A stretch of 64,000 bases of DNA from UBA1046 sp012511325 (lineage in GTDB: Bacteria > Bacillota > Clostridia > Saccharofermentanales > DTU023), in assembly GCA_050951925.1 (NCBI GenBank), contig JBMNJZ010000001.1:496001-560000 (forward strand), given 5' to 3'. Position 1 is the first letter of the stretch. Every line of letters begins with the position of its first letter. Positions 52,999 to 60,856 of this stretch are shown here, piece by piece. A program made the position numbers and the translations under genes. The notes beneath the pieces were generated by a model, which was not told the DNA's origin, did not search any database, and worked only from the letters and a program-made list of their open reading frames with translations.

Positions 52999-53132
52999 AA
53001 AAAAAGACCCCATGATGAGGCCGTAAACTAGTGACCTCATCTGCCAGACCATATGGTCTGCTGGAATTGGCACCGCCGCTTTCCGCGGTTGCCGGGCTTC
53101 ACAGGGCCAGTCCCTCCGCCTCTCTTGATAAG
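52999..53132 (-). promoter_or_regulatory. SAM-I (S-box) riboswitch with terminator, upstream of metK
   Basis: On the minus strand, the aptamer begins CTTATCAAGAGAGGCGGAGGGACTGGCC in two pieces recognisable as the S-box core (P1, then GGAGGGACTGGCCC), with TGAAGCCCGGCAACC, GGTGCCAATTCCAGC and the P1 closing arm AGATGAG at 53036. Then a hairpin GAGGTC...GGCCTC alternates with a terminator stem GGCCTC/GGGGTC (53006-53022) plus seven T (52999-53005). SAM binding should favour the terminator and turn metK off. Confidence 0.95.
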
Positions 53133-53170
53133 ATGACTATTAAGTTGTTTAGTTCAAGTAAACGGTCTTT

Positions 53171-53201
53171 ACTATGCTAGCATATTTTATTTTCCTGTCA
53201 A
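53171..53201 (-). promoter_or_regulatory. Candidate promoter of the metK riboswitch leader
   Basis: On the minus strand, TTGACA (53196-53201) and CATAGT (53171-53176) with a 19-base spacer, ending about 40 bases before the aptamer. Confidence 0.45.
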
Positions 53202-53377
53202 CAGCGATTTCGGCAGCGATTAACTGTAAATTCATTGCGAAGACGCTATCTTGGCAGTAAGGTCTTTCTTTGTCGCTTCACGGGGGCAGTTGACGGATTC
53301 CCCGGTACCGGCGAGCTTTTATTGTTGTATTATCAAAGTATCAAACCCCGGTAGATTTAAACGGCCCGGATTGAGGA

Positions 53378-55771
53378 ATGGTTTTGGACGGACAAAAGGC
53401 GCCAGTTGAATTAGTCGGAACGGTTTCCCGGCTCACCTTTGTCAATACGGAAAACGGTTTTACCGTAGCCGAGGTGGAGAGCGAGAAGTTGGATTTCGTG
53501 GCAGTCGGTGTGATGCCACCGCTCAAGCTTGGCGATACGGCGGTTTTCACAGGGAACTGGGTTGAGCATAAAGAATATGGCCCCCAATTTCAGACCACAT
53601 TGGTTAGAATTATGCTGCCGTCTACCGACGAGGCCATTGAAACTTATCTGGCTGCCGGCGCTATTCCCGGAATTGGCCCGGTTCTGGCTAAACGCCTGGT
53701 ACAGAAATTCGGCGCGGACACGCTGAGAATTATCGCGGAAGAACCAAATCGCCTGATTTCCGTCAAGGGCATTTCCGCCAAAACCGCCCACAAGCTGAAC
53801 CGGAGTTTTCAAGCCAGTCAAGCCTGGCAGGAATTGGCTCTGCTGCTGACGCCGCTCGGTGTCGGCATTGCTCGCGTACAACGCATTTACCGCCAACTGG
53901 GTGCCGAAGCAATCAGAATCGTTAAAGACAATCCTTATCTCCTGTCCGTCAAAGTCGAGGGCATCGGCTTTGAGACAGCAGACAAGCTAGCCGGCAAACT
54001 GGGCTTTTCCGGTCAGCATCCCGAACGTGTCCGGGCCGGGGTTTTACAGGTTCTGCGCACCATGCTGGCCAGAGGCGATACCTGGATGCCGGAGCGCGAT
54101 CTGATCAATCGAACCGGGCATTTGCTGGGTTTATCCGAAACGACGGTTCGTGAAGTGATGAGCCGGGATGATTTTTATCTGGAGCGAACCAGAGTATTTA
54201 CCGGGAATGGGGAGACTGGCGCTTGTCTTGATGTTAACTGGCAGTTGGCGACTTTTGCCGCTGCCCGGATAAATGAGTTGCTCGGCGAACGGACCCATAT
54301 CTATCACTCTCAAGGACTTCGCAATCAAGAGCAGGGGCTGGTCTCGGAACAGCCGGCAGAATACGGCCGGCATCAAGAACAGAGGTTGGTTGCAGGCGAT
54401 ATTGATTCTGCGGCGGCTGAGCTCGGTCTGGAGTTGGCTCCCGAACAAAAGCAAGCTCTGCTGATGGCTCTGACCGGATCATTTTCAATTCTCACCGGCG
54501 GCCCGGGCACGGGCAAGACAACTATCGTTAAAGTCCTGGTTCATATTTTGCGGACGCAGAAAGCCAAAATCCTGCTGGCAGCCCCTACCGGCAGAGCAGC
54601 GAGGCGCCTGGCAGAAATATGCCGGGCTGAGGCTAAGACTATCCACCGGCTGCTGCAATTGCAGCCGCTTGCAGACGACTTCAGTCAGCAGTCAATTTGG
54701 CAGCAAGCCGAACAGTTGACCGGTGATTATCTGATTGTTGATGAATGCTCCATGCTGGATATCACTTTATTCTCACATTTGCTGGCCGCTATACCTGCGG
54801 GAATGCGGGTTCTGCTGATTGGAGACAGCGATCAGCTGCCATCTGTCGGACCCGGCCAGGTGCTGCGCGATCTTCTGGCGCAGGAGAGAATTCCCCGGAC
54901 TACTCTGGTCCGGATTTTCCGCCAGGAAGAGGTCAATCTGATTGTCCGCAATGCCCACCGGATCAGGGTAGGAAAATCCTTGTTTCTGGATCAGAGTCTG
55001 GAATCGTCATTTCTGCTGGTCTTGCGAAACAGCGAAACTGAGATGGCCCAAGCGGTTTTCAAATTAGTCCGGGATATTTTGCCTCAAAAGTACGGCATAG
55101 ACACTGAAACGGAATTGCAGATCCTGACCGCTGTGAGAAGAGGCGCAGCCGGCGTGACAGCTCTGAACAAGACGCTGCAGGAGATTGCCCGGGGCGGTCC
55201 TGATTTTACAGCTATCCATCGTTTTCAGCCCTATGCTGTCGGCGACAAAGTGATTCAAACCCGCAATAATTATGAGCTGGAGTATCTGCTGGTGGCTGAC
55301 GGAACCAGAGGGCTGGGAATCATGAATGGCGAACGCGGCATTGTCACAGAACTTAATCTGGCTGATAAAACGATGAAAGTTCTATTTGAGGAAGAACGCC
55401 TGGCCGAAATCGCAGACGATGATTTCGAAGATTTGGAACTGGCCTATGCCATCACCATTCACAAAAGCCAGGGCTCGGAATATCCCAATGTGATTTTAGT
55501 GATCCCGCACAATACGCCGACTTTCTTAACCAGAAATCTGTTATACACAGGTGTAACCAGAGCCAGCCAGCGCCTGTTCCTGGTTTGTAAGGATTATACT
55601 CTGAAAATGATGATCCGAAACGAAATCGCCCTGAACAGGCGTACCCTGCTCTCGGCGCTGTTGCGGCAGCCGCCGCTGTATAAACTCAGCAGTGACTATA
55701 ATTTTGCGGTAAACGGGCGCGCGATAACCTTAAACGAGAGTGCCGGCTTTCAGGGCCGGCAGCGACCGTGA
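53378..55771 (+). CDS. recD2: RecD2-type 5'-3' DNA helicase
   Basis: 797-residue SF1B helicase of the RecD2/YrrC group acting without RecB and RecC. Seen: an N-terminal OB-like region, helix-hairpin-helix elements (AIPGIGPVLAKRLVQKFG near 93 and EGIGFETADKLAGKLG near 195), motif I TGGPGTGKTT near 371, VDECSMLD (usually VDEASM), GDSDQLPSVGPGQVL, and the C-terminal HKSQGSEYP and LLYTGVTRA motifs. Acts in repair and replication of blocked forks. Overlaps comFC by four bases. Confidence 0.94.
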   Translation: MVLDGQKAPVELVGTVSRLTFVNTENGFTVAEVESEKLDFVAVGVMPPLKLGDTAVFTGNWVEHKEYGPQFQTTLVRIMLPSTDEAIETYLAAGAIPGIGPVLAKRLVQKFGADTLRIIAEEPNRLISVKGISAKTAHKLNRSFQASQAWQELALLLTPLGVGIARVQRIYRQLGAEAIRIVKDNPYLLSVKVEGIGFETADKLAGKLGFSGQHPERVRAGVLQVLRTMLARGDTWMPERDLINRTGHLLGLSETTVREVMSRDDFYLERTRVFTGNGETGACLDVNWQLATFAAARINELLGERTHIYHSQGLRNQEQGLVSEQPAEYGRHQEQRLVAGDIDSAAAELGLELAPEQKQALLMALTGSFSILTGGPGTGKTTIVKVLVHILRTQKAKILLAAPTGRAARRLAEICRAEAKTIHRLLQLQPLADDFSQQSIWQQAEQLTGDYLIVDECSMLDITLFSHLLAAIPAGMRVLLIGDSDQLPSVGPGQVLRDLLAQERIPRTTLVRIFRQEEVNLIVRNAHRIRVGKSLFLDQSLESSFLLVLRNSETEMAQAVFKLVRDILPQKYGIDTETELQILTAVRRGAAGVTALNKTLQEIARGGPDFTAIHRFQPYAVGDKVIQTRNNYELEYLLVADGTRGLGIMNGERGIVTELNLADKTMKVLFEEERLAEIADDDFEDLELAYAITIHKSQGSEYPNVILVIPHNTPTFLTRNLLYTGVTRASQRLFLVCKDYTLKMMIRNEIALNRRTLLSALLRQPPLYKLSSDYNFAVNGRAITLNESAGFQGRQRP

Positions 55772-56538
55772 TCAAGTCCGCGTCTGCTTTTCCGGAGCAG
55801 CTGCTGTTCCCGCCCTGTTGTTATCTTTGTTCCGCAATCTTGCGGCGGGAAACGGAGGACCATCTGCGCTATATTTGCCGCCGCTGCCTGAGTCTGTTGC
55901 CCTTCAATCCGGCTTTGACCCGGACTTTCCCTGCCCTGGCGAATGAGCCTCCGGCAGACATGACTCTCCCGCACTGGCGCCGGACACCGGTGCCAATTCT
56001 CTTTTCCGTCTTTCTTTACGAAGGCGTGATCCGGGAACTGATTCTGGGACTGAAGTTCGGCGGGCGCAGAGAGAACGCCCGTCTGCTCGGCTCGCTGATG
56101 GCCGCAGTCCTGGCCGGAGAACTAAAACGGTTAAATTTCCGGCCGGCCGGTGTTGTCCCGATGCCACTCGGTTACAAAAGACACCGTCGCCGCGGCTATA
56201 ATCAATCCGAATTGCTGGCTGACTTTTTTGCTGCCGGGCTGGGGCTGGAAGTATTGCCGCTGCTGGTCAGAAGCAGAGAAACTGCGAGACAGAGCGAACT
56301 AAAAACCCTGGCGGAGCGCAAAAGAAATGTACAAGACGCGTTTGCGCCGGCACCGGGCATTACGGAGCAGGCCTTCAGAGATCGTCAGTTCATCTTAGTT
56401 GATGATGTTTTGACTTCGGGATATACAATGCTGGCTTGCGCCGGGCGGCTACAAGCGGCGGGGGCAGACGTAATCTCTCTGGTAGCCGCCTCAGGCACCG
56501 GAAAACATTTCCACGCTCACGGGCATAGCGGGGATTAA
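55768..56538 (+). CDS. comFC: ComF-family phosphoribosyltransferase-like protein
   Basis: 256-residue protein with an N-terminal zinc finger CCYLC...CRRC (residues 17-40) and a C-terminal phosphoribosyltransferase fold: VVPMPLGYKRHRRRGYNQSELLA near 130-152 and the PRPP motif FILVDDVLTSGYTM near 209. ComFC takes part in uptake of DNA during competence in Bacillus. GTG start within GTGA overlap with recD2. No comFA or comFB is adjacent. Whether the organism is competent is not shown. Confidence 0.9.
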   Translation: MIKSASAFPEQLLFPPCCYLCSAILRRETEDHLRYICRRCLSLLPFNPALTRTFPALANEPPADMTLPHWRRTPVPILFSVFLYEGVIRELILGLKFGGRRENARLLGSLMAAVLAGELKRLNFRPAGVVPMPLGYKRHRRRGYNQSELLADFFAAGLGLEVLPLLVRSRETARQSELKTLAERKRNVQDAFAPAPGITEQAFRDRQFILVDDVLTSGYTMLACAGRLQAAGADVISLVAASGTGKHFHAHGHSGD

Positions 56539-56603
56539 CCTTAAACAAGCGTAACTGATTGTCTTTAATTTAAGAGTTTAATGTCTGAAAATGCTGCGAA
56601 AAT

Positions 56604-56633
56604 TTGACAGAGAGGGGTCAGGGTTAGTATAAT
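56604..56633 (+). promoter_or_regulatory. Consensus sigma-A promoter of rpmH
   Basis: TTGACA at 56604-56609, 18 bases, TATAAT at 56628-56633: both hexamers match consensus. It is the strongest promoter seen in the window and drives the rpmH cluster with a leader of about 90 bases. The rest of this 191-base gap shows no DnaA boxes. Confidence 0.9.
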
Positions 56634-56729
56634 TGGCAAGCTGTTGACCGTAACTGTGACCTGTATATAGAACTAATCCGCGGGAACAGATGTTAATAAA
56701 TAGATGGCACAGTGCGAAGGGAGGAGAAT

Positions 56730-56867
56730 ATGCCTAAAAGAACCTACCAGCCGAAGAAACGGCAGCGAAAAAGAGAACACGGTTTTCGCAAGAGAATGCT
56801 AAAAGCCTCAGGTCGCAAAATCCTGGCCAGAAGACGACTCAAAGGAAGAAAAAGACTCTCACACTAA
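56730..56867 (+). CDS. rpmH: 50S ribosomal protein L34
   Basis: 45-residue, very basic ribosomal protein of the large subunit. MPKRTYQPKKRQRKREHG at the start and GFRKRMLKASGRKILARRR are the family signature. GGGAGGAG lies before the ATG. It is first in the rpmH-rnpA-yidD-yidC-jag cluster. Directly after its stop comes an intrinsic terminator. Confidence 0.98.
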   Translation: MPKRTYQPKKRQRKREHGFRKRMLKASGRKILARRRLKGRKRLSH

Positions 56868-56894
56868 GACCGCAGACTATGTGGTCTTTTTTTT
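56866..56894 (+). terminator. Intrinsic terminator between rpmH and rnpA
   Basis: AAGACCGC at 56866-56873 and GTGGTCTT at 56881-56888 form an 8-bp stem (one G-T pair) with loop AGACTAT, followed by T from 56887 to 56894. The T tract ends one base before the rnpA ATG. It should end many transcripts after rpmH. Confidence 0.82.
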
Positions 56895-56895
56895 C

Positions 56896-57249
56896 ATGAC
56901 AGATAACAGACCGTATCCGACCATAAAAGCCAATCGCGACTTCTCGCTGACTTATCGCAAGGGTAAAATAGTGCGCAGCGAAAGCCTGATTTTGCATTTC
57001 AGGCAACGGAGAGACATGGGCTCACCGCGTGTCGGATATACCGTAAGCCGCAAAGTAAAATCCTCTGTTCAGCGCAACAGGCTTAAGCGATTGATGCGCG
57101 AAGCCATGCGGCTGACGGGACTTCGGATCAGACCGGGGTTGGATTTGATACTGGTTGCTAAGTTGAAGCCGGTACCGCCTGATTTTCATAGCCTATGTCG
57201 GGAACTTAATGATATGATAGTCAGAGCCGGACTGGTTGTGAAAGAATAA
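56896..57249 (+). CDS. rnpA: Ribonuclease P protein component
   Basis: 117-residue basic protein that binds the RNase P RNA to process tRNA precursors. Seen: NRDFSLTYRKGK near residue 13, the RNR-type motif SVQRNRLKRLMREAMR near 56, and the DLILVAK strand near 84. Length is normal. The ATG at 56896 is chosen; a GTG at 56881 lies inside the terminator stem. No ribosome binding site is visible at either, because the T tract occupies that place. Reduced expression relative to rpmH is expected. Confidence 0.94.
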   Translation: MTDNRPYPTIKANRDFSLTYRKGKIVRSESLILHFRQRRDMGSPRVGYTVSRKVKSSVQRNRLKRLMREAMRLTGLRIRPGLDLILVAKLKPVPPDFHSLCRELNDMIVRAGLVVKE

Positions 57250-57253
57250 GAAA

Positions 57254-57541
57254 GTGACTGACAAGTGTTGCCATCGCAAATCTGAAATAGACGGGAGCCG
57301 AAATGGCATCCGTATTAGCCTCAGCTCCTGGGTCAGCAATAAACTGATCGGATTGATCCGTATTTACCAGAGAGGACGCCGGGCGTCAGCACGAGGCCAC
57401 TGTCGATTTTCACCTACCTGCTCGCAGTATGCGATCGAGGCCATCTCTCGTTACGGTGTGTTGCGGGGCGGGCTGAAAGCAGTCATACGTATCGTCCGTT
57501 GCAATCCGCTGAGCAAGGGCGGCTACGATCCTGTCCGCTGA
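57254..57541 (+). CDS. yidD: Membrane protein insertion efficiency factor YidD
   Basis: 95-residue protein that helps YidC insert membrane proteins. Seen: IGLIRIYQRGRRA, the signature CRFSPTCSQYAIEAISRYGVLRG (residues 50-72, with both cysteines) and RIVRCNPLSKGGYDPV. An N-terminal extension of about 28 residues precedes the core, so a later start is possible. GTG at 57254, four bases after the rnpA stop. Confidence 0.95.
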   Translation: MTDKCCHRKSEIDGSRNGIRISLSSWVSNKLIGLIRIYQRGRRASARGHCRFSPTCSQYAIEAISRYGVLRGGLKAVIRIVRCNPLSKGGYDPVR

Positions 57542-57578
57542 TAACGGAACAATATTATTAAGATCGGGGTTATAGGAT

Positions 57579-58628
57579 ATGCTTAGTCCTCTATACACAT
57601 TATTCGGTTTTATTCTGAGCTGGCTTTACTATGTAATCGGTAATTACGGTTTGGTGATTATTTTCTTCACGCTGGCTCTCAATGCATTATTGATTCCCAT
57701 GCGCTTGAAGGCGCAGCGCAGTACGATCAAACAGCAATTTTTGCAGCCGGCCATGAATGATATCCGGCGGCATTATGCCAAAGATCCGCAGAAGCAACAA
57801 CAGGTATTGACTAAGTTCATGAAGGATAATGGAGTCTCAATGGGCGGCGGCTGTCTTACCTCTTTGATTCCCCTGATTATCATCTGGCCGATCTGGCGCA
57901 TTATTCGTGCGCCATTGCAATATGTCGGCCAGGTCTCAGTGGAGAATATCACAAAGATTGCGGAATTTCTGGCCGGAAAGGGTTTGTTAAGTGAGGCGGC
58001 GATCAAAACCGCAGCGCAAAACGATCTGCCGATTATTAATATTCTGACCAATAATGCCAGCGCCCTGGCCGAATCGGTCAATCAGGGCTGGTTGCGACCG
58101 GATCAATTGGTTAATACCAGCTTTCTGGGTATGGATCTGGGGCGCGTGCCATCCTATAATCCGGCGGACTGGTTTGGCCCTAATTGGAGAATTGAACTGC
58201 CTCTGCTGATTCTGCCGCTTCTGACTATTATAACCATGAGCTTAAATATGCGCTTTTCGCGCCTGAATATTTTGCGCCCGGCTCCTTCGAAAAAAGAAAT
58301 TGAACGCGCCAAGAATAATCCTGCCAAAGCCGGCCAGGCAGTGGCGGATCCCACTGAGAAAACCATGAAATATATGCAGTGGTTTATGCCGATCCTGATG
58401 ATCTTCACCGTCTTTACGATGCCCTCTGCCATGGGACTGTACTGGGTGATGTCTAATGTAATCTTCATTGTGCAGTCTCTGATCAGCTACCATATGTATA
58501 TTAAGCCGGCCAGAGTCCTGCTGGCGGGAGGCGCGGAAGCAGATGAGCCTGCGCCAAAATCCACTGCGGAAAAAAACAAAGAGGCCGATGCGGAGCCAAA
58601 GAGTAAAAAACGCGGAAAAGGCCGTTAG
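57579..58628 (+). CDS. yidC: Membrane protein insertase YidC
   Basis: 349-residue YidC/Oxa1-family insertase. Seen: a first hydrophobic segment near residues 5-25, the conserved LALNALLIPMRLKAQRSTIKQQ segment, the LQPAMNDIRRHYAKDPQKQQQ cytosolic loop, FMKDNGVSMGGGCLTSLIPLIIIWPIW, and the last helices YMQWFMPILMIFTVFTMPSAMGLYWVMSN. The region between helix two and three (about 125-200) is longer than in Bacillus SpoIIIJ and is A/N-rich. A Lys/Glu-rich C-terminal tail of 40 residues follows. No lipobox is seen. Confidence 0.95.
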   Translation: MLSPLYTLFGFILSWLYYVIGNYGLVIIFFTLALNALLIPMRLKAQRSTIKQQFLQPAMNDIRRHYAKDPQKQQQVLTKFMKDNGVSMGGGCLTSLIPLIIIWPIWRIIRAPLQYVGQVSVENITKIAEFLAGKGLLSEAAIKTAAQNDLPIINILTNNASALAESVNQGWLRPDQLVNTSFLGMDLGRVPSYNPADWFGPNWRIELPLLILPLLTIITMSLNMRFSRLNILRPAPSKKEIERAKNNPAKAGQAVADPTEKTMKYMQWFMPILMIFTVFTMPSAMGLYWVMSNVIFIVQSLISYHMYIKPARVLLAGGAEADEPAPKSTAEKNKEADAEPKSKKRGKGR

Positions 58629-58660
58629 AACGAGATCTTTTCCGCTTGGGAGGACAATAG

Positions 58661-59470
58661 ATGGGTAGTTTTATTGAAAAAACCGGCAAGACGGTTGATC
58701 TTGCTATTTCCGAAGCCCTGTCCGAATTAAATCTAAGCGCAGACGATGTAGTGATTGAAGTTTTGGATGAAGGTGAGAGCGGAGGTCTTTTAGGTTTCGG
58801 CAAAAAACCCGCGCGTATCAGGATCTATTTTGATGAGGAGGCAGGACAGGGTACAGAGCCTACTGCCGAGTCGGAAATTATTGCTGAAGAAGAAAAAATT
58901 TCTCCCGAAGCCGGGACGGAAAGCGAGCCGGAAAGCGAGTCCAAAAGCGCAACAGACCTTGAAATAGCGGAAAATGCGGCACTGGACTATCTGGAAGCGG
59001 TTCTGGGCGGCATGGGTATGCATGGACGAATCTCGTCCTGGCTGGATGAGGACAGTAGCTTGCATATTGAAGTTGAAGGCGAGGATCTCGGCGCCGCTAT
59101 CGGCCGCCGGGGAGAAACTCTGGAGGCTATCCAATATCTGACCAGCTTGGCTGCCAATGCCCATACTGCCGAGCATGTGCGGATTATTGTGGATATTGCG
59201 GGCTATCGCCGGCGTCAAAACAAGAAATTACATGATCTCGCTCTCCGTTCGGCCGAGCGTGTACTGAATGAAAACCGAAGGCTTAGGCTTAAGCCAATGA
59301 CACCGGCGGAAAGGCGCGAGATCCATCTCACTCTTGCGGATTACCCGGGTATTACGACCTGGAGCGAAGGTTATGAGCCGATACGTTGTATTGTCATAGG
59401 ACCTGAAACGAGTGAAGAGCCGGAGACAAAGAAAGAAGATTATTGGGATGATAACGAAGGCGATAACTGA
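58661..59470 (+). CDS. jag: Jag/KhpB RNA-binding protein
   Basis: 269-residue cytosolic protein. Seen: Jag N-terminal domain (residues 1-60: EKTGKTVDLAISEAL, GLLGFGKKPARI), a Glu-rich linker (65-110), a KH domain with GAAIGRRGETLEAIQYL near 150, and an R3H domain (ERREIHLTLADYPGI, GYEPIRCIVI). Partners with KhpA to bind RNA and affects cell division in related bacteria. Its stop lies 23 bases inside mnmE, an overlap in another frame. Confidence 0.93.
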   Translation: MGSFIEKTGKTVDLAISEALSELNLSADDVVIEVLDEGESGGLLGFGKKPARIRIYFDEEAGQGTEPTAESEIIAEEEKISPEAGTESEPESESKSATDLEIAENAALDYLEAVLGGMGMHGRISSWLDEDSSLHIEVEGEDLGAAIGRRGETLEAIQYLTSLAANAHTAEHVRIIVDIAGYRRRQNKKLHDLALRSAERVLNENRRLRLKPMTPAERREIHLTLADYPGITTWSEGYEPIRCIVIGPETSEEPETKKEDYWDDNEGDN

Positions 59471-60851
59471 TACCATCGCAGCAGTTTCAACACCGCCGGG
59501 AGCAAGTGGCCTGGCGGTTCTGCGTTTATCGGGCCCGCAAGCAGCGGAATGCTGCGATCATTTGTTTCAACCTTATGCGATAACTCCCTTGCGGCCATCA
59601 GAAATGGCCGGCTATACCACGGCAGTGGGAACATGGGCCGGGCTGGATGAAGTTGTGCTCAGCTGCTTTAAGGCTCCCAATTCTTTTACCGGCGAAGATG
59701 TCTTTGAGATATCCTGCCACGGCGGAACGGCTGTTAAGCAGGCGATTTTGGACAGTTTGATCTCTGTCGGCGCTCGCCTGGCTGAACCGGGCGAATTTAG
59801 CAAGCGCGCCTTTGTCAACGGCAAAATGGATCTGTCTCAGGCTGAGGCCGTGATGGATCTGATCGGCGCTGAAGCATCCCGCCAGGTGCAGGCTGCCTTT
59901 AAGCAATTGAAAGGGCAATTGTCCGGGAAAATCAGAACCAGAGCCGACGCGCTCTATGAACTGATGGCCAGAGTCGAGGTTATTCTGGAGTTTCCCGAGC
60001 TGGAAGAGACCCCTCCCGCACTGGAACAGCTGGCGGCCGACACGGCATCTGAGGGCGATAAGATCCGGCAATTGGCCTTGGGCTATGGCCGCGGCAAGGT
60101 AGTGCGCGAGGGTCTCAGAGTTGCGATCGCGGGCCGGCCGAACGCCGGCAAGTCGACCTTGCTGAACAATTTGGTGGGCGAAGATAAGGCTATTGTGACC
60201 CCGATTCCCGGTACTACTCGCGATCTGGTGGAAGCGCATCTTATAGTTGATGGCTATTTGGTGCTTTTGACTGATACAGCCGGTCTGACTATGGATACGG
60301 CAGATCCGGTCGAGCAGGAGGGAGTGCGCAGAGCCCGCCTGGCTCATGCGGAAGCCGATCTTCTGTTCTGGCTGATTTCGCCGCCTCTTCCCGCCGCTGA
60401 GGAATTTGAGCGGGAGATGGCTGAGATCAGAGACATCGTGGCTGCAGGCAAAGACCTGGTTTTAGTCCTCGGCAAAGATGACCGGGGCGAATCGGCGGCG
60501 ATCCAGGATGTGATCGGAGAATATCTGACTGGAGTAGATATCGTCAGATTTTCCCAGCAGGCAGACGATGGCGCTAAACGGATTAAAGATAAAATCAGCG
60601 ATCATTTGCGGCAATTGGAACGACAATATGATCAAGATACCCTGATTACTCACGAAAGACATCGTAAATTGCTGGAAGATGCGGCCGCGGAATTGACACA
60701 GGCGGCGACAGAGATCAGATCCGGCCTTACCTTGGACCTGGTAGCTACCAGATTGCGTCAGGCTGCGGAACTGCTGGCTGAGATGACAGGGGACAGCGTC
60801 GATGCCGGACTGGTTGATACAATCTTTTCGCGTTTTTGTGTAGGTAAATGA
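59448..60851 (+). CDS. mnmE: tRNA modification GTPase MnmE
   Basis: 467-residue GTPase that, with MnmG, adds the carboxymethylaminomethyl group to wobble U34. Seen: TDTIAAVSTPPGASGLAVLRLSG start, folate-binding region with FTGEDVFEISCHGG near 80, G1 GRPNAGKSTLLN near 225, G3 DTAG near 271, and the C-terminal FCVGK. The ATG at 59448 is chosen over GTG at 59412 since it gives the usual start; it lies inside the jag C-terminus. G4 reads LGKDD, close to NKxD. Confidence 0.95.
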   Translation: MITKAITDTIAAVSTPPGASGLAVLRLSGPQAAECCDHLFQPYAITPLRPSEMAGYTTAVGTWAGLDEVVLSCFKAPNSFTGEDVFEISCHGGTAVKQAILDSLISVGARLAEPGEFSKRAFVNGKMDLSQAEAVMDLIGAEASRQVQAAFKQLKGQLSGKIRTRADALYELMARVEVILEFPELEETPPALEQLAADTASEGDKIRQLALGYGRGKVVREGLRVAIAGRPNAGKSTLLNNLVGEDKAIVTPIPGTTRDLVEAHLIVDGYLVLLTDTAGLTMDTADPVEQEGVRRARLAHAEADLLFWLISPPLPAAEEFEREMAEIRDIVAAGKDLVLVLGKDDRGESAAIQDVIGEYLTGVDIVRFSQQADDGAKRIKDKISDHLRQLERQYDQDTLITHERHRKLLEDAAAELTQAATEIRSGLTLDLVATRLRQAAELLAEMTGDSVDAGLVDTIFSRFCVGK

Positions 60852-60856
60852 ATTAG

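Noticed and set aside
56881..56895. GTG start of rnpA
   Set aside because: It lies inside the terminator stem and adds five residues that are not family-like; ATG at 56896 fits better.
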